Shown here piece by piece: positions 54,229-64,000 of a stretch of 64,000 bases of DNA (the stretch's first letter is position 1; every line of letters begins with the position of its first letter). Position numbers and translations under genes: made by a program. Under the pieces are notes generated by a model. The model searched no databases, was not told where the DNA came from, and saw nothing but the letters and a program-made list of their open reading frames with translations. Source of the DNA: Bacteroidales bacterium (GTDB taxonomy: Bacteria > Bacteroidota > Bacteroidia > Bacteroidales > UBA932); contig JAFRXC010000030.1 of the NCBI GenBank assembly GCA_017437825.1, positions 1 through 64,000 on the forward strand, given 5' to 3'.

Positions 54229-57200
54229 TTGCTGCTCATTCTGATAGCGGCCATCCTGCTGCTGCAGATACCTGCCGTTCAGACCGGCATCGCCAAAAGG
54301 GCCCTGGCTTCCCTCGATGAGAAGATTGGAGGCAAAATACAGGTGGGCAGCCTGCGCATAGAGCCTTTCAACACTATAATCGTGACCGACGCCCTTCTCA
54401 CGGACGACAACCGCACCGGCGGCCAGGACACAGTCTTCTTCGCGCGCAATGTCACCGCCAAGTTCTCCCTCAAGGGACTTTTCAACAAGGAAAACCCCTT
54501 CAACATAAAGAGCCTTGCTGTCTCCGACGGTATGTTCGCGCTCATAACAGACGCAGACGGAAAATCCAACCTTACTCACATATTTGGTGAGACGGAGAAT
54601 CCGGAACCTCCCAAGCTGAACTTCGAGGCCAGCATCAACAACGTGAACATCAGCAACTTCCGGTTCAAGATGATGAACCTGAACCCGGATATTCCGGAGT
54701 ATTGCGGACAGGGTATGAACTGGGCGGACCTTGACCTCACGGCCAACCTCCGGGCCAAGAACCTGAAAGTTCACGAAGGAATCATCCACGGTACTCTGGA
54801 GCACCTGAGCGCACAGGACAAGTGTGGTTATACAATCCAGGACCTCAGCGCAGAAGCCAGGATAGGCGACTCCCTGGCGGAAATCACCGACATCAAGATG
54901 AAGGACCGCTGGTCTGACGTTTCAGTACCGCGATTCTCAATGAGCGGTCCCCACTCTGACTATGCACAGTTCACGGACAAGATAAAGCTGGACATGCAGG
55001 TAGGCAGGAGCCACCTGGACTTCAAGACCCTTTCCGGCTTTGCCGGAAGCCTCGAGTCGATGCCCCTGACCCTTGACATAGTGTCCGCCAAGGGACGCGG
55101 CCCAATCAATAATCTGGTGTTCGACAACGCCACCGTCACCGAGAGCAGCGGCGTACGCACTTCCCTCAGCGGCCGCATCGCAGGACTCACCGGCCCTGAG
55201 GACATATCGGTGGGTTTCGATGTCAAGAACGTGGATTTCAATATGGCCCAGCTGCAGGCCCTGCTGGAAAAAGTCCTGGGCAAGAACGCCCCCGACCTGC
55301 GCAAGTATGGCGGCGGAGAGACATTCAAGCTCACCGCCAAGGGCTCCGGAAAGTTGTCTGACCTTAATGCGGACGTCTCCCTCAGCAGTGGAAGCGGCCT
55401 GCTCAACGCAATCTGCAATCTTTCCGGTCTCTCCGGCAACTCCCCCGTCAAGATCAGAGCCAACGTGAACACCCACGACCTGGACATAGGAAAACTCATC
55501 GGAATCGATGAAGTCCATCAGCTCACCCTCCATACCAACGCCAGCGCCTCCCTCGGCAAGGGAACCCCGCATATCACCATTGACACTTTAGCTATAAGCA
55601 GGCTCAACGCCCTCGGTTACGACTACACAGACATCGCAGGAGCAGGAGAACTGGCCGACAACGCCTTCAACGGCAAGATAGTCTGCGGAGACCCCAACCT
55701 CCACTTCCTGTTCCAGGGACTGCTCAGCCTTGCTCCTCAGGACCAGAACGCACTGTACAAGTTCTACCTGAATCTTGGCTACGCCGACCTCAACGCCCTG
55801 AACATAGACAAGCGCGGAACCTCCAAGGCATCCATGGTCCTCAACGCCAACTATATGCGCATTCCCGAAGGAGACCTCATAGGCACCGCCGACGTCTCCA
55901 ACCTTTTCCTGGAGAATGATTACGGCCAGTACGACATAGGAGACATATCAATCTCCTCCCAGAGCGCCAGGGACCTGTACCGCATCAATCTGAAATCCGG
56001 TTTCGCAGACGCGACTTACCTTTCCAACAGGTCTATATCCAAACTGCCCGCAGCCCTTATGGAAGTAGTGGGCAAGAAGGCTCTTCCCGCCTTTTTTGAC
56101 AAGCCCTCGGAGGAATGGGATTCAGCCCACTACAACATAGACGTAGACATCCACAAGGCCTATGACCTTCTCAGTTTCGTGATGCCCGGCCTTTACATAG
56201 CTGAAGGCAGCACAATAGACCTGGACATAAACCAGGATGGAATAATGAACGCCTCCGTCGTATCCCAGAGACTGGCCTTCGAGGACAAGTACGTCAAGGA
56301 CGTGAACCTGACTCTGAACAACCTGGACGATATGGTAAGCGGCCAGTTCACAAGCAACGAGGCCTCCATCGGAAGCTTCGCCCTCAACAACACCGCCATC
56401 ACCATAGGTATGGCGGACAACACCCTGGACACCAGGCTCAGCTACCACAATCCGGGAGAAACCCTCTCCGGAGGCGAGCTGGGATTCCTGGGCACTTTCA
56501 GCCGCGATGAGGACGGGAAACTGGCGATAGAAGCAACCACCCAGCCAAGCATCATATCGGAAGGCGGTACGGACTGGAGAATCATGCCCGCTGATATCTC
56601 GTTCAATAACGGAGACATAAAAATCGGAAGCCTGGTAATCGACGGCGAAGACCAGTTCCTTACCCTGGACGGAGGAATCTCAAAGACCAGACCTGACACC
56701 CTTATCCTGAGCCTGGACAGTTTCAACCTCGGAATCATTGGCCAGCTGCTCAACGGAGCGATGGACATAGGAGGCAGGGCTACCGGACAGGCCGTGCTCA
56801 CTTCTCCCATTGAGGGCGAGATGGGCCTGATAATGAGCATCGTAACCGACAGCACAACCCTCAACGGAGTGCCCTTGGGAGAATTGGAACTCGCCAGCAA
56901 CTGGAACGACGAGACCTCCAGCATAGAGGCCACCCTGGTTTCCAAGCTGGACGGAGCAAATCCCATAGACGTCCACGGATCGTACACTCCTTCCAGCAAG
57001 AACCTTTCAGCGCAAGCAGTGCTCGACGGCTTCAACCTGGCATATTTCGACGGAATAGCCCCGGATGTCTTCAGCGAGATGAGCGGCCGCGTTCACGGCA
57101 CCATCAATCTGTCCGGAACTCCTGACAACCTGTCTATTTCCGGAGAAGACACTTTCCTCAACGGCGTCCTCCTGCGCGTAGCCTATACCAACGTGCCTTA

Positions 57201-58668
57201 TATGCTTACAGGACCTTTCGAGGTCAGCGACACCGGAATAACTTTCAACGACGTCACATTGAGAGATACTGGAAACGGTACCGGAAGAGTCAGGGGCGGC
57301 CTTTATTACGACAAGCTCAAGGACCTGAGGATGAACATGCGTTTCATTTTGGACAACATCCAGGCTTTCAACACCACTTTCTCACAGGATTCACCCGTTT
57401 ACGGCCAGCTGTACGCCAGCGGTAACGTCAGAATAACAGGACCGTTCGACCACCTTACCCTGAGCGTGGACGCCACTACGGGCAGGACCGGAAGATTCCA
57501 CGTAGCCCTGGGTAACACAAGCTCCCAGAACAACACTAAACTGCTGGTATTCAAGGAAGTGAAGGAAGATGTCTGGGTAGATCCGTACGAGAGGTTCTAC
57601 CGCAATTACGAGCACGTGCAGAATACTTCCTCCAAGAGCGGCAGCCTGGACGTAAGGCTTAACGTGAACGTCACCCCGGAGACGGAACTGATGCTGGAGC
57701 TGGACAAGGAGGCGTCCAGCACAATTACCTGTACAGGACAGGGTTCCACCGCCATAGACGTACGGGACAACACCTTCACCATCAACGGAGACTATACCAT
57801 AAACAACGGACTCTGCCACCTTGGCCTGCTGGACGTTGCCACCAGGGACTTCAACATCAAGGACGGCAGTTCCATAAAGTTCAACGGCGACGTGATGGAC
57901 AGCGACCTGGACATCAACGCCGTATACACAACCAAGGCTTCCCTGTCGGGACTCATCGCTGACACCACCTCAGTCGGCTCCCGCAGGACCGTGGAGTGTA
58001 CCCTGAACATCTACGACAAGCTTCGCAATCCCCAGCTGGCCTTCGCGATAGACATCCCGGACATCGATCCTATAACAAGGGCCAGCGTAGAAAGCGCCCT
58101 GAATACAGAAGACAAAGTACAGAAACAGTTCGTAGCCCTTCTGGTGGGCAACAGCTTTATCCCGGACGAGCAGTCAGGGATAGTCAACACGTCCAGCATG
58201 CTGTATTCCAACGTTGCCGGCATAATGGCCAACCAGTTGAGCAACGTCCTGCAACAGTTGAACATTCCGCTGGATCTGGGCTTGAAATACCAGCCCAACG
58301 AAGGAGGCAAGGACATATTCGACGTGGCCATATCCACCGAGCTGTTCAACAACAGGGTGGTGGTCAACGGAGCAATCGGAAACAGGATGTACCAGAGCAA
58401 CTCCTCCAGCGACCTGGTGGGAGACCTGGACATAGAAGTCAAGCTGAACAGGTCCGGAGCTTTGCGCCTTACTTTGTTCTCCCATTCCGTGGACCAGTAC
58501 ACCAACTATCTTGATGACAGCCAGAGGAACGGAATAGGTATGGCTTACCAGAAAGAGTTCACAACCTTCAAGGAGCTGTGGAACAGCATATTCCAGTCCA
58601 AGAAGAAGAAAGCGGCGGAAGCCGTGGACGAACAAGAAGAAGAAAAAGTTATTTTCAACATAGAATAA
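54229..58668 (+). CDS. tamB: TamB-like translocation/assembly or lipid-transport protein
   Basis: 1,479 residues from the TTG at 54229. An N-terminal membrane anchor (LLLILIAAILLLQIPAVQTGIA) is followed by a long repetitive beta region (AsmA/TamB type) and the C-terminal DUF490 domain, ending with NNRVVVNGAIGNRM, LVGDLDIEVKLNRSGALRLTLFSHS and GIGMAYQKEFTTFKELW. The family bridges inner and outer membranes for outer-membrane protein assembly or phospholipid transport. The frame stays open upstream to at least 54145 and encodes family-like residues (HIVLRILAG), but has no ATG or GTG there. The true start may therefore be a non-standard codon upstream of 54229. It overlaps the next gene by one base (TAATG). 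Confidence 0.85.
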   Translation: MLLILIAAILLLQIPAVQTGIAKRALASLDEKIGGKIQVGSLRIEPFNTIIVTDALLTDDNRTGGQDTVFFARNVTAKFSLKGLFNKENPFNIKSLAVSDGMFALITDADGKSNLTHIFGETENPEPPKLNFEASINNVNISNFRFKMMNLNPDIPEYCGQGMNWADLDLTANLRAKNLKVHEGIIHGTLEHLSAQDKCGYTIQDLSAEARIGDSLAEITDIKMKDRWSDVSVPRFSMSGPHSDYAQFTDKIKLDMQVGRSHLDFKTLSGFAGSLESMPLTLDIVSAKGRGPINNLVFDNATVTESSGVRTSLSGRIAGLTGPEDISVGFDVKNVDFNMAQLQALLEKVLGKNAPDLRKYGGGETFKLTAKGSGKLSDLNADVSLSSGSGLLNAICNLSGLSGNSPVKIRANVNTHDLDIGKLIGIDEVHQLTLHTNASASLGKGTPHITIDTLAISRLNALGYDYTDIAGAGELADNAFNGKIVCGDPNLHFLFQGLLSLAPQDQNALYKFYLNLGYADLNALNIDKRGTSKASMVLNANYMRIPEGDLIGTADVSNLFLENDYGQYDIGDISISSQSARDLYRINLKSGFADATYLSNRSISKLPAALMEVVGKKALPAFFDKPSEEWDSAHYNIDVDIHKAYDLLSFVMPGLYIAEGSTIDLDINQDGIMNASVVSQRLAFEDKYVKDVNLTLNNLDDMVSGQFTSNEASIGSFALNNTAITIGMADNTLDTRLSYHNPGETLSGGELGFLGTFSRDEDGKLAIEATTQPSIISEGGTDWRIMPADISFNNGDIKIGSLVIDGEDQFLTLDGGISKTRPDTLILSLDSFNLGIIGQLLNGAMDIGGRATGQAVLTSPIEGEMGLIMSIVTDSTTLNGVPLGELELASNWNDETSSIEATLVSKLDGANPIDVHGSYTPSSKNLSAQAVLDGFNLAYFDGIAPDVFSEMSGRVHGTINLSGTPDNLSISGEDTFLNGVLLRVAYTNVPYMLTGPFEVSDTGITFNDVTLRDTGNGTGRVRGGLYYDKLKDLRMNMRFILDNIQAFNTTFSQDSPVYGQLYASGNVRITGPFDHLTLSVDATTGRTGRFHVALGNTSSQNNTKLLVFKEVKEDVWVDPYERFYRNYEHVQNTSSKSGSLDVRLNVNVTPETELMLELDKEASSTITCTGQGSTAIDVRDNTFTINGDYTINNGLCHLGLLDVATRDFNIKDGSSIKFNGDVMDSDLDINAVYTTKASLSGLIADTTSVGSRRTVECTLNIYDKLRNPQLAFAIDIPDIDPITRASVESALNTEDKVQKQFVALLVGNSFIPDEQSGIVNTSSMLYSNVAGIMANQLSNVLQQLNIPLDLGLKYQPNEGGKDIFDVAISTELFNNRVVVNGAIGNRMYQSNSSSDLVGDLDIEVKLNRSGALRLTLFSHSVDQYTNYLDDSQRNGIGMAYQKEFTTFKELWNSIFQSKKKKAAEAVDEQEEEKVIFNIE

Positions 58669-59375
58669 TGGCATACGGAAAACTTTACCTGATTCCCTCC
58701 CCTCTGGGAGACAACCCGCCGGAAGAGGTAATCCCTTCTGCAGTGCTGGACTGTCTGAAGGGCCTGGACACTTTTGTGGTGGAGGAACTCCGTTCTGCCA
58801 GGAGATATCTTTCCAAGGCCGGCCTGAAGGGCCATATCGACACGCTGCGCCTCGTAACCCTTAACGAACATACCAGTCCTGACGAAGTCAGGGAAATGGA
58901 GTCCCTTTTCCTGGACGGGAATGACGTGGGCCTGATCACCGAGGCCGGGCTTCCGGCGGTAGCGGACCCTGGATCCGCCCTGGTGGCCCTCTGCCACGCC
59001 AAAGGCATCACGGTGGTTCCTATGACGGGGCCGTCGTCCTTGATGCTGGCGCTTATGGCGTCGGGGCTCAACGGGCAGTCGTTCGCATTCTGCGGCTACC
59101 TCCCCGCCAAGGCCGACGACAGGAAGGCCGCAATAAGGAAGATAGAGAAGATTTCCGCCTCAAACAGGCAGACACAGATATTCATAGAGACTCCATACCG
59201 AAACGATTCCCTGTTCTCGGACCTGCTCCAGGTCTGCCAGGCCGGAACCAGGCTCTGCGTGGCGGCTGACATCACCCTGCCCACCGCCTTCATCAGGACC
59301 CTGACCGTTGCAAAGTGGAAGAAAGAGAACTTAACCATAGGAAAAAGACCATGCGTATTCCTGATACTGGCATAA
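58668..59375 (+). CDS. Tetrapyrrole-methylase-fold SAM methyltransferase (RsmI-like)
   Basis: 235 residues from the ATG at 58668. It has the RsmI-type core: [77 protein letters not shown] and VAADITLPTAFIRT. RsmI methylates C1402 of 16S rRNA at the ribose. This version has TEAG in place of the usual SDAGTP, so the exact target is uncertain. It is translationally coupled to tamB and overlaps folB by 25 bp. Confidence 0.82.
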   Translation: MAYGKLYLIPSPLGDNPPEEVIPSAVLDCLKGLDTFVVEELRSARRYLSKAGLKGHIDTLRLVTLNEHTSPDEVREMESLFLDGNDVGLITEAGLPAVADPGSALVALCHAKGITVVPMTGPSSLMLALMASGLNGQSFAFCGYLPAKADDRKAAIRKIEKISASNRQTQIFIETPYRNDSLFSDLLQVCQAGTRLCVAADITLPTAFIRTLTVAKWKKENLTIGKRPCVFLILA

Positions 59376-59716
59376 TAGAGCTCCGGGGAATGCATTTCAC
59401 TGCTTTCCACGGCTGCCTGGAAGAAGAGAAAGAGTACGGCAACGAGTTTACCGTGGACTTCAGGTGCAGGTACGGCATCAGGCAGGCCGCACTCTCTGAC
59501 GACCTTTCCAAGACTCTGGACTATTCAAAGATCTACGACATAGTCGCAGCGCAGATGTCCCAGCCTTCAAATCTGTTGGAAAACGTTGCGGCGCGCATCT
59601 TCGACGCCATTCTGGAGGCTCATCCTGAGATAGAGGAAATGGAACTGAAAGTGACCAAGTTCAATCCGCCGGTTGGCGGCAACGCCCAAAGCGCATCAGT
59701 GACCCTGACTCTATGA
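59351..59716 (+). CDS. folB: Dihydroneopterin aldolase
   Basis: 121 residues from the ATG at 59351. IELRGMHFTAFHGCLEEEKEYGNEFTVDF is the family N-terminus (pterin-binding), LDYSKIYDIV and LLENVAARIFDAIL follow, and the C-terminal VTKFNPPVGGNAQSASVTL contains the catalytic lysine region (the usual Lys-Pro is KFNPP here). Folate pathway enzyme. It overlaps the methylase gene by 25 bp and mtaB by 4 bp. Confidence 0.94.
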   Translation: MRIPDTGIIELRGMHFTAFHGCLEEEKEYGNEFTVDFRCRYGIRQAALSDDLSKTLDYSKIYDIVAAQMSQPSNLLENVAARIFDAILEAHPEIEEMELKVTKFNPPVGGNAQSASVTLTL

Positions 59717-60963
59717 CCATAGCCTTCATCACCCTCGGATGCAAACTGAACTACGCCGAGACTTCCACCTACGAACGCGGTTTCAAGGCCGCAGGTCTGA
59801 CGGTGGTGCCCTGGCGCCAGAAGGCTGACATTTACCTGATTAACACCTGTGCAGTAACTCAGACCTCCACTGCGAAATCCAGGAACGAGATACGCAAGGT
59901 ACACCGCATAAACCCGGATGCCAGGATAATTGTCACCGGCTGCTACGCGCAGCTGGAGCCGGAAGAGATCAAGGGCATCCAGGGAGTGAGTCTGGTGTTC
60001 GGAAGCGGGAGCAAAGGAAGGCTCGTGGCCGAGACGTTGCGTTACGTGGGCATAGCCGTCCCCGAGGGGATGGAATCCCCGGGAGGGGACGTCCTTGCGG
60101 CGTTCAGCACCGGCGAAAGGACTCGTTCCTTCCTGAAAGTGCAGGACGGATGCAACAGTTTCTGCGCGTACTGCACTGTTCCCTACGCCCGGGGTGAAAG
60201 CCGCAATATTCCTATTGAAGAGTGCGTGCGCAACGCCCGCCTCATAGCCGCTGAAGGCGCCAGGGAGATAGTCCTTACAGGCGTCAACACGGGCGATTTC
60301 GGCCGCAGCACGGGGGAATCCTTCCTGGACTTGCTCAAGGCCCTGAACGAAGTGGAGGGCATTGCAAGGTACAGGATCTCCTCCATCGAGCCCAATCTGA
60401 TAACACCGGAGATCATAGACTGGATAGCCTCAGGGACCAAGTTCCAACCGCATTTCCACATCCCTCTGCAGAGCGGCAGCGATACCCTGCTGGCCAGGAT
60501 GGGCCGGCGCTATGACACCGCTTTTTTCAGGGAGAAACTTGATTATATACGCTCGCGGATGGAAGGTCCGGGAAAGCCCAAGGTCTTCTTCGGCATAGAC
60601 GTTATGGCCGGGCTTCCCGGGGAGACTCGCGAGCTGTTCCTTGAATCCCTGGAGTTTATCAAGAGCGTCCGCCCCGCTTTCATCCACGTATTCCCCTACT
60701 CCCCCAGGCCGGGGACTCCTGCAGCCGTTATGGATGGCCAGGTTCCTGCCCAGGAGAAGGACCGCAGGGTAGCCCTGCTGGAAGACCTTTGCGCGTCTCT
60801 CCACGCCGAATTCGTGGAGGAGAACCGCGGGATCCGGGAGAAGGTACTCTTCGAATCCAAGGAGAAAGACGGTGCAATGGGAGGATACACCGGTAACTAT
60901 ATTCGAATAACAAGGCCATATGACCCCGCCCTCGCAGGGCAGCTGGCAGACGTAATAATCTGA
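59713..60963 (+). CDS. mtaB: tRNA t6A37 methylthiotransferase
   Basis: 416-residue radical SAM methylthiotransferase. Three N-terminal cluster cysteines lie in TLGCKLNYAE, INTCAVTQTS and VTGCYAQLEP. The radical SAM cysteines are in QDGCNSFCAYCTVPYARG. LQSGSDTLLARMGRRY and the C-terminal TRAM-like region complete the family pattern. It converts t6A to ms2t6A in tRNAs decoding ANN, using the product of TsaD. It follows folB with a 4-bp overlap. Confidence 0.95.
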   Translation: MTIAFITLGCKLNYAETSTYERGFKAAGLTVVPWRQKADIYLINTCAVTQTSTAKSRNEIRKVHRINPDARIIVTGCYAQLEPEEIKGIQGVSLVFGSGSKGRLVAETLRYVGIAVPEGMESPGGDVLAAFSTGERTRSFLKVQDGCNSFCAYCTVPYARGESRNIPIEECVRNARLIAAEGAREIVLTGVNTGDFGRSTGESFLDLLKALNEVEGIARYRISSIEPNLITPEIIDWIASGTKFQPHFHIPLQSGSDTLLARMGRRYDTAFFREKLDYIRSRMEGPGKPKVFFGIDVMAGLPGETRELFLESLEFIKSVRPAFIHVFPYSPRPGTPAAVMDGQVPAQEKDRRVALLEDLCASLHAEFVEENRGIREKVLFESKEKDGAMGGYTGNYIRITRPYDPALAGQLADVII

Positions 60964-60967
60964 GATA

Positions 60968-61831
60968 ATGGAAAAGGCCAAACTGACTTTCTTAGGTTCC
61001 GGAACATCACAGGGCATCCCCATAATAGGATGCAACTGCCCGGTATGCAAAAGCACCGACCCCCGCGACAAGCGCCTCAGGGCAAGCGCCCTGGTACGCT
61101 GGAAAGGCCTGACCATCCTCATTGACTGCGGACCAGATTTCCGAACCCAGATGCTCAGGGAAGGAGTAGACCATCTTGACGCCGTGCTCCTTACACACAA
61201 CCACAAAGACCACACGGGAGGGGTTGACGACCTGCGCTCTTTCAACCTCATAGAGGCCAAGCCGGTGAACATATACTGCGAAGAATACGTGATGAAAGCC
61301 CTGCGTCAGGAGTACAGCTACGCCTTTGCAGAGAAGAAATACCCCGGATCCCCTGAGTGGAACATACATCTGATAGACTCATCCAAGCCTTTCAAGGTGC
61401 ACTCCAATGCAGAGGACGACGACTTGAGATGGGTTTCCGGACAAGGATATTTCAGGACTCCGGCTGCCCCGTGCGACCCGCTTCCTCCTGTGGAAGTCAT
61501 TCCGATCCAGGGATGGCACCACAAGGAGAAAGTGCTCTCAGTGTTGGGATTCCGTTTCGGAAACGTGGCTTACATCACGGATATGAACCAGGTGGAAGAA
61601 TCAGAGTTCGACAAGCTTAAGGGGCTTGACGCCGTCACTGTCAACTGCGTCAAGAGAGGTACGCATTTCTCGCACTTCTCCCTTAACGAGGCTTTGGAAT
61701 TCTTTGAAAGGGTCGGCGCCAAGGAGTCTTACATCATACATATCTCTCACCTGCTTCCGGCATACGCCGAATTCGAGAAGGAACTTCCGCCACACGTACA
61801 TCTGGCCTACGACGGCCTTACGATAGGCTGA
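60968..61831 (+). CDS. Metallo-beta-lactamase-fold hydrolase (PhnP-like)
   Basis: 287 residues. LTFLGSGTSQGIPIIGCNCPVCKS (with the cysteines of the PhnP-type zinc loop) is followed by the metal motif LTHNHKDHTGGVDDL (HxHxDH form), IDCGPDF, QGWHHKEKVLSVLGFRFG with further metal ligands, ITDMNQV and ISHL near the C-terminus. Relatives include phosphoribosyl cyclic phosphodiesterase and RNase Z-like enzymes; the substrate is uncertain. It lies 4 bp after mtaB and abuts the convergent recQ without a gap. Confidence 0.8.
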   Translation: MEKAKLTFLGSGTSQGIPIIGCNCPVCKSTDPRDKRLRASALVRWKGLTILIDCGPDFRTQMLREGVDHLDAVLLTHNHKDHTGGVDDLRSFNLIEAKPVNIYCEEYVMKALRQEYSYAFAEKKYPGSPEWNIHLIDSSKPFKVHSNAEDDDLRWVSGQGYFRTPAAPCDPLPPVEVIPIQGWHHKEKVLSVLGFRFGNVAYITDMNQVEESEFDKLKGLDAVTVNCVKRGTHFSHFSLNEALEFFERVGAKESYIIHISHLLPAYAEFEKELPPHVHLAYDGLTIG

Positions 61832-63673
61832 TCAGCTGTCCAGGATTTCCCTTGCCATAGCAGCGACATCCCCGAAGATGCCGTTCTGCGGGTCTGCGCA
61901 GAACGCCGCAATCTGAGCGGGGGTGCTCTGCGGATTGGCGCGCAGGAACTCGCGCAGCCTTTCCTTGGAGGCGGCTCCGCGCCGGCAGACGTCGCAGCTT
62001 CCGCAGTCTTCCGAATCTTCCTGTCCGAAATAGCGCATAAGGTATTTCTGGCGGCACTCCCCTTCCTCCGCGGCATAGTCTGCCATTGCCTCGGCGCGCT
62101 TGCGGAAGTTCTCCCTCAGCTGGGCGTACTTCTGCGGGGACAGCTGGACATTGCCGGGCTGGAGGCGGGCGTGATGCAGGTAGATGACAGACGAGTGGTC
62201 GGAAGGGATGTAGTTGATTACGTGTTCAAGCGAGAGTTTGTATAGCAGCTGCCTGAGTTCCGGGACGCTTACGGAACAGCTGGTGGCCAGGGCATCTTCC
62301 CTTATTGGAACAGGATATGAGAAAATGCCGGTGTACATTCTCATAAGGGACTCCAGGACCTCGGCCATCTTTCCGTCGGGGAATTCCAGGTCGTAAAGCT
62401 CAGTGCGGTCAGCGGTTATCTTCACCCTGGTATCCAGGTCCACGTCCTCGGCGTATGTGATATGGCCTTCCCTCTCCAGATATTTGAGGGAATAATGCAC
62501 CTGAGGAGCCCTCAGGGAGTAATTGTGGCAGAATTCCGGGAGGTCGAATCGGATCTGCCTTCCCAGTCCGGATTCATACGGAATCCCGGCGTACAGATGA
62601 ACTTTCTGGTATATGTCTTCTATGTATTCGAGGGAAGGGAAAGACGTCTGCTCTATCTGCTTCAGGCGCTGCAGGTCGATCCTGTTCCAAATGAGCACGG
62701 CGTAGGAGCGCAAGCCGTCGCGCCCGGCCCTTCCGGCCTCCTGGAAATAGGCCTCCGGGCTGTCGGGCAGGCCCATATGCGCCACGAAGCGCACGTCCGC
62801 CTTGTCTATTCCCATTCCAAAGGCATTGGTGCACACCATTATGCGTATGCGGCCGCTCTTCCAGTCTTCCTGACGTGCGGCGCGGGTGTCAGGGCTCAGT
62901 CCCGCGTGGTAGAACGAGGCGCTCTGCCCGTTCTGCCGCAGGAATGAGGCCGTTTCCTCGCAGCCGGCGCGGTTGCGGACATAAACGATTCCTGAGCCTT
63001 CTATACCCCTGCATACTGACAGGAGCTGGCCGTTCTTGTCCTCAGCTTTGCGGACGATGTAACTCAGGTTCTGGCGTTCGAAGCCCGTTTTCAGCAGGTT
63101 TGGCTCCGGGAAACGCAGTTTGTCCATTATGTCGAGGGCCACCTGGGGGGTGGCGGTGGCTGTAAGGGCTATCACGGGCGCATCAATCACGGAGCGGAGT
63201 TCCCCTATCTGCAGGTAGTCGGGACGGAAGTCGTAGCCCCACTGGGAGATGCAGTGCGCCTCGTCCACCACTATGAAGCTTATGGGCAGCAGGTTGCAAT
63301 AGCTCTTGAAAAGGTCTGTATTGAGGCGTTCCGGTGACAGGTAGAGGAACTTGCAGTCAGGGTCGTAGGTGGCATTGTTGAAAGCCAGGTCCACATCCCT
63401 GCGGCTCATTCCGGAATGCACCGCCACAGCCTTTATCCCCCTTTCCCCCAAGTTCTGCACCTGGTCTTTCATCAAAGCTACAAGGGGTGTGACCACCAGG
63501 GCGAGGCCGTCGCGCATAAGCGCAGGTACCTGGAAGCAGACGCTCTTGCCTCCTCCCGTAGGGAGCAGGGCAAGGGTGTCGCGGCCTTCCAGCGCGGAGG
63601 TTATTATCTCCTCCTGCATCGGTCTGAAGGCGTCGTATCCCCAATATTCCTTAAGTACCTCTGACGGTGTCAC
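61832..63673 (-). CDS. recQ: ATP-dependent DNA helicase RecQ
   Basis: 613 residues. Superfamily 2 helicase with motif [16 protein letters not shown], motif [19 protein letters not shown], motif [13 protein letters not shown] and motif [13 protein letters not shown]. The RQC zinc site follows: [18 protein letters not shown]. The C-terminal HRDC domain is short or missing. The start is a GTG at 63671-63673, and no ATG lies between it and the promoter. DNA repair and recombination. Divergent from pckA. Confidence 0.94.
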   Translation of the reverse strand: MTPSEVLKEYWGYDAFRPMQEEIITSALEGRDTLALLPTGGGKSVCFQVPALMRDGLALVVTPLVALMKDQVQNLGERGIKAVAVHSGMSRRDVDLAFNNATYDPDCKFLYLSPERLNTDLFKSYCNLLPISFIVVDEAHCISQWGYDFRPDYLQIGELRSVIDAPVIALTATATPQVALDIMDKLRFPEPNLLKTGFERQNLSYIVRKAEDKNGQLLSVCRGIEGSGIVYVRNRAGCEETASFLRQNGQSASFYHAGLSPDTRAARQEDWKSGRIRIMVCTNAFGMGIDKADVRFVAHMGLPDSPEAYFQEAGRAGRDGLRSYAVLIWNRIDLQRLKQIEQTSFPSLEYIEDIYQKVHLYAGIPYESGLGRQIRFDLPEFCHNYSLRAPQVHYSLKYLEREGHITYAEDVDLDTRVKITADRTELYDLEFPDGKMAEVLESLMRMYTGIFSYPVPIREDALATSCSVSVPELRQLLYKLSLEHVINYIPSDHSSVIYLHHARLQPGNVQLSPQKYAQLRENFRKRAEAMADYAAEEGECRQKYLMRYFGQEDSEDCGSCDVCRRGAASKERLREFLRANPQSTPAQIAAFCADPQNGIFGDVAAMAREILDS

Positions 63674-63693
63674 TTCCTTAATCGTTTTATATA

Positions 63694-63726
63694 CAAAAGT
63701 AAGGTTTTTCTGCTTGCCAAATCAAA
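63694..63726 (-). promoter_or_regulatory. Promoter of recQ
   Basis: On the minus strand TTTG (63723-63726), 21 bp, TACTTTTG (63694-63701). It overlaps the divergent pckA promoter. Confidence 0.65.
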
Positions 63727-63744
63727 TAAAAATACCTATTTTCG
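63714..63744 (+). promoter_or_regulatory. Probable promoter of pckA
   Basis: TTG (63714-63716), 20 bp, TATTTTCG (63737-63744), one base off the TAnnTTTG pattern. The leader would be about 50 bases. Confidence 0.5.
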
Positions 63745-63797
63745 TATGATTTCGGCAAAACGTAAATTTTTACAAAAATAATAACATATCATACATT

Positions 63798-64000
63798 ATG
63801 AGCAACATCGATTTGAAGAAGTACGGTATCCTCGATACCACTGAAATCCTCTACAATCCTACATATGAGGTATTGTACAATGAGGAGACAAAACCCGGCC
63901 TGGAAGGTTTCGACAAAGGCCAGGTAACTGAACTCGGAGCCATCAACGTAATGACCGGAATCTACACCGGACGCTCCCCTAAGGACAAATACATCGTAAT
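63798..64000 (+). CDS. pckA: Phosphoenolpyruvate carboxykinase (ATP), 5' part only
   Basis: The first 67 codons before the window ends. [21 protein letters not shown] and the segment [19 protein letters not shown] followed by [18 protein letters not shown] match the N-terminus of Bacteroides ATP-dependent PckA; TGRSPKDK is a family motif. In anaerobic Bacteroidales this enzyme fixes CO2 on phosphoenolpyruvate towards succinate. Active-site residues lie beyond the window. Confidence 0.93.
   Translation, partial: MSNIDLKKYGILDTTEILYNPTYEVLYNEETKPGLEGFDKGQVTELGAINVMTGIYTGRSPKDKYIV

Overview
This 64 kb window is chromosomal DNA from a member of the Bacteroidota, most likely a gut- or rumen-type Bacteroidales. 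The evidence is the Bacteroides-type promoters (TTTG or TTG, about 19-20 bp, then TAnnTTTG) in front of many genes, the scarcity of Shine-Dalgarno sequences, a Bacteroides-type acyl-ornithine transcarbamylase, an ATP-type PckA, and secreted xylan-degrading enzymes. There are no insertion sequences, phage genes, CRISPR arrays, tRNAs or rRNAs. The first gene (carbamoyltransferase) and the last (pckA) are cut by the window edges.

Layout. (1) 1-4969, minus strand: arginine operon argR-GNAT fusion, argG, argC, argD, argF'. (2) 5071-11940, plus strand: complete histidine operon hisG, hisDC (fusion), hisB, hisH, hisA, hisF, hisIE. (3) 12.1-14.4 kb: a lipoprotein of unknown function and a secreted alpha/beta hydrolase. 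(4) 14.4-25.1 kb, minus strand: purine operon purE-L-C-F-M-N-H-D. (5) 25.3-34.9 kb, plus strand: complete UMP operon pyrC-carA-carB-pyrK-pyrD-pyrF-pyrE-pyrB, preceded by a leader peptide and an intrinsic terminator. (6) 34.9-45.3 kb: alpha-2-macroglobulin, guaB, an MFS exporter, mnmA, an SRP RNA gene (ffs) and a CofE-like ligase. (7) 45.3-51.6 kb: xylan-type enzymes (GH10, GH43, a jelly-roll protein, GH3) with cytidine deaminase. (8) 51.6-64 kb: housekeeping genes: an FAD protein, tsaD, a TamB-like gene, an RsmI-like methylase, folB, mtaB, an MBL-fold hydrolase, recQ and partial pckA.

The first 35 kb forms a metabolic block. Histidine synthesis releases AICAR, which PurH uses, and it shares PRPP with PurF and PyrE. 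Carbamoyl phosphate from CarAB feeds both the arginine transcarbamylase and PyrB. The most striking observation is that the glutaminase sites of both PurF and CarA are eroded, while those of HisH and PurL are intact. This suggests that phosphoribosylamine and carbamoyl phosphate are made from free ammonia. Other notable items are a pyrBI-like UTP-type attenuator in front of pyrC, a PyrB carrying a PyrI-like zinc module, an ArgR-acetyltransferase fusion, a HisD-HisC fusion, a 134-bp inverted-repeat element that supplies the end of an MFS gene, a small dispersed palindrome family, and several genes that appear to be transcribed without a leader.
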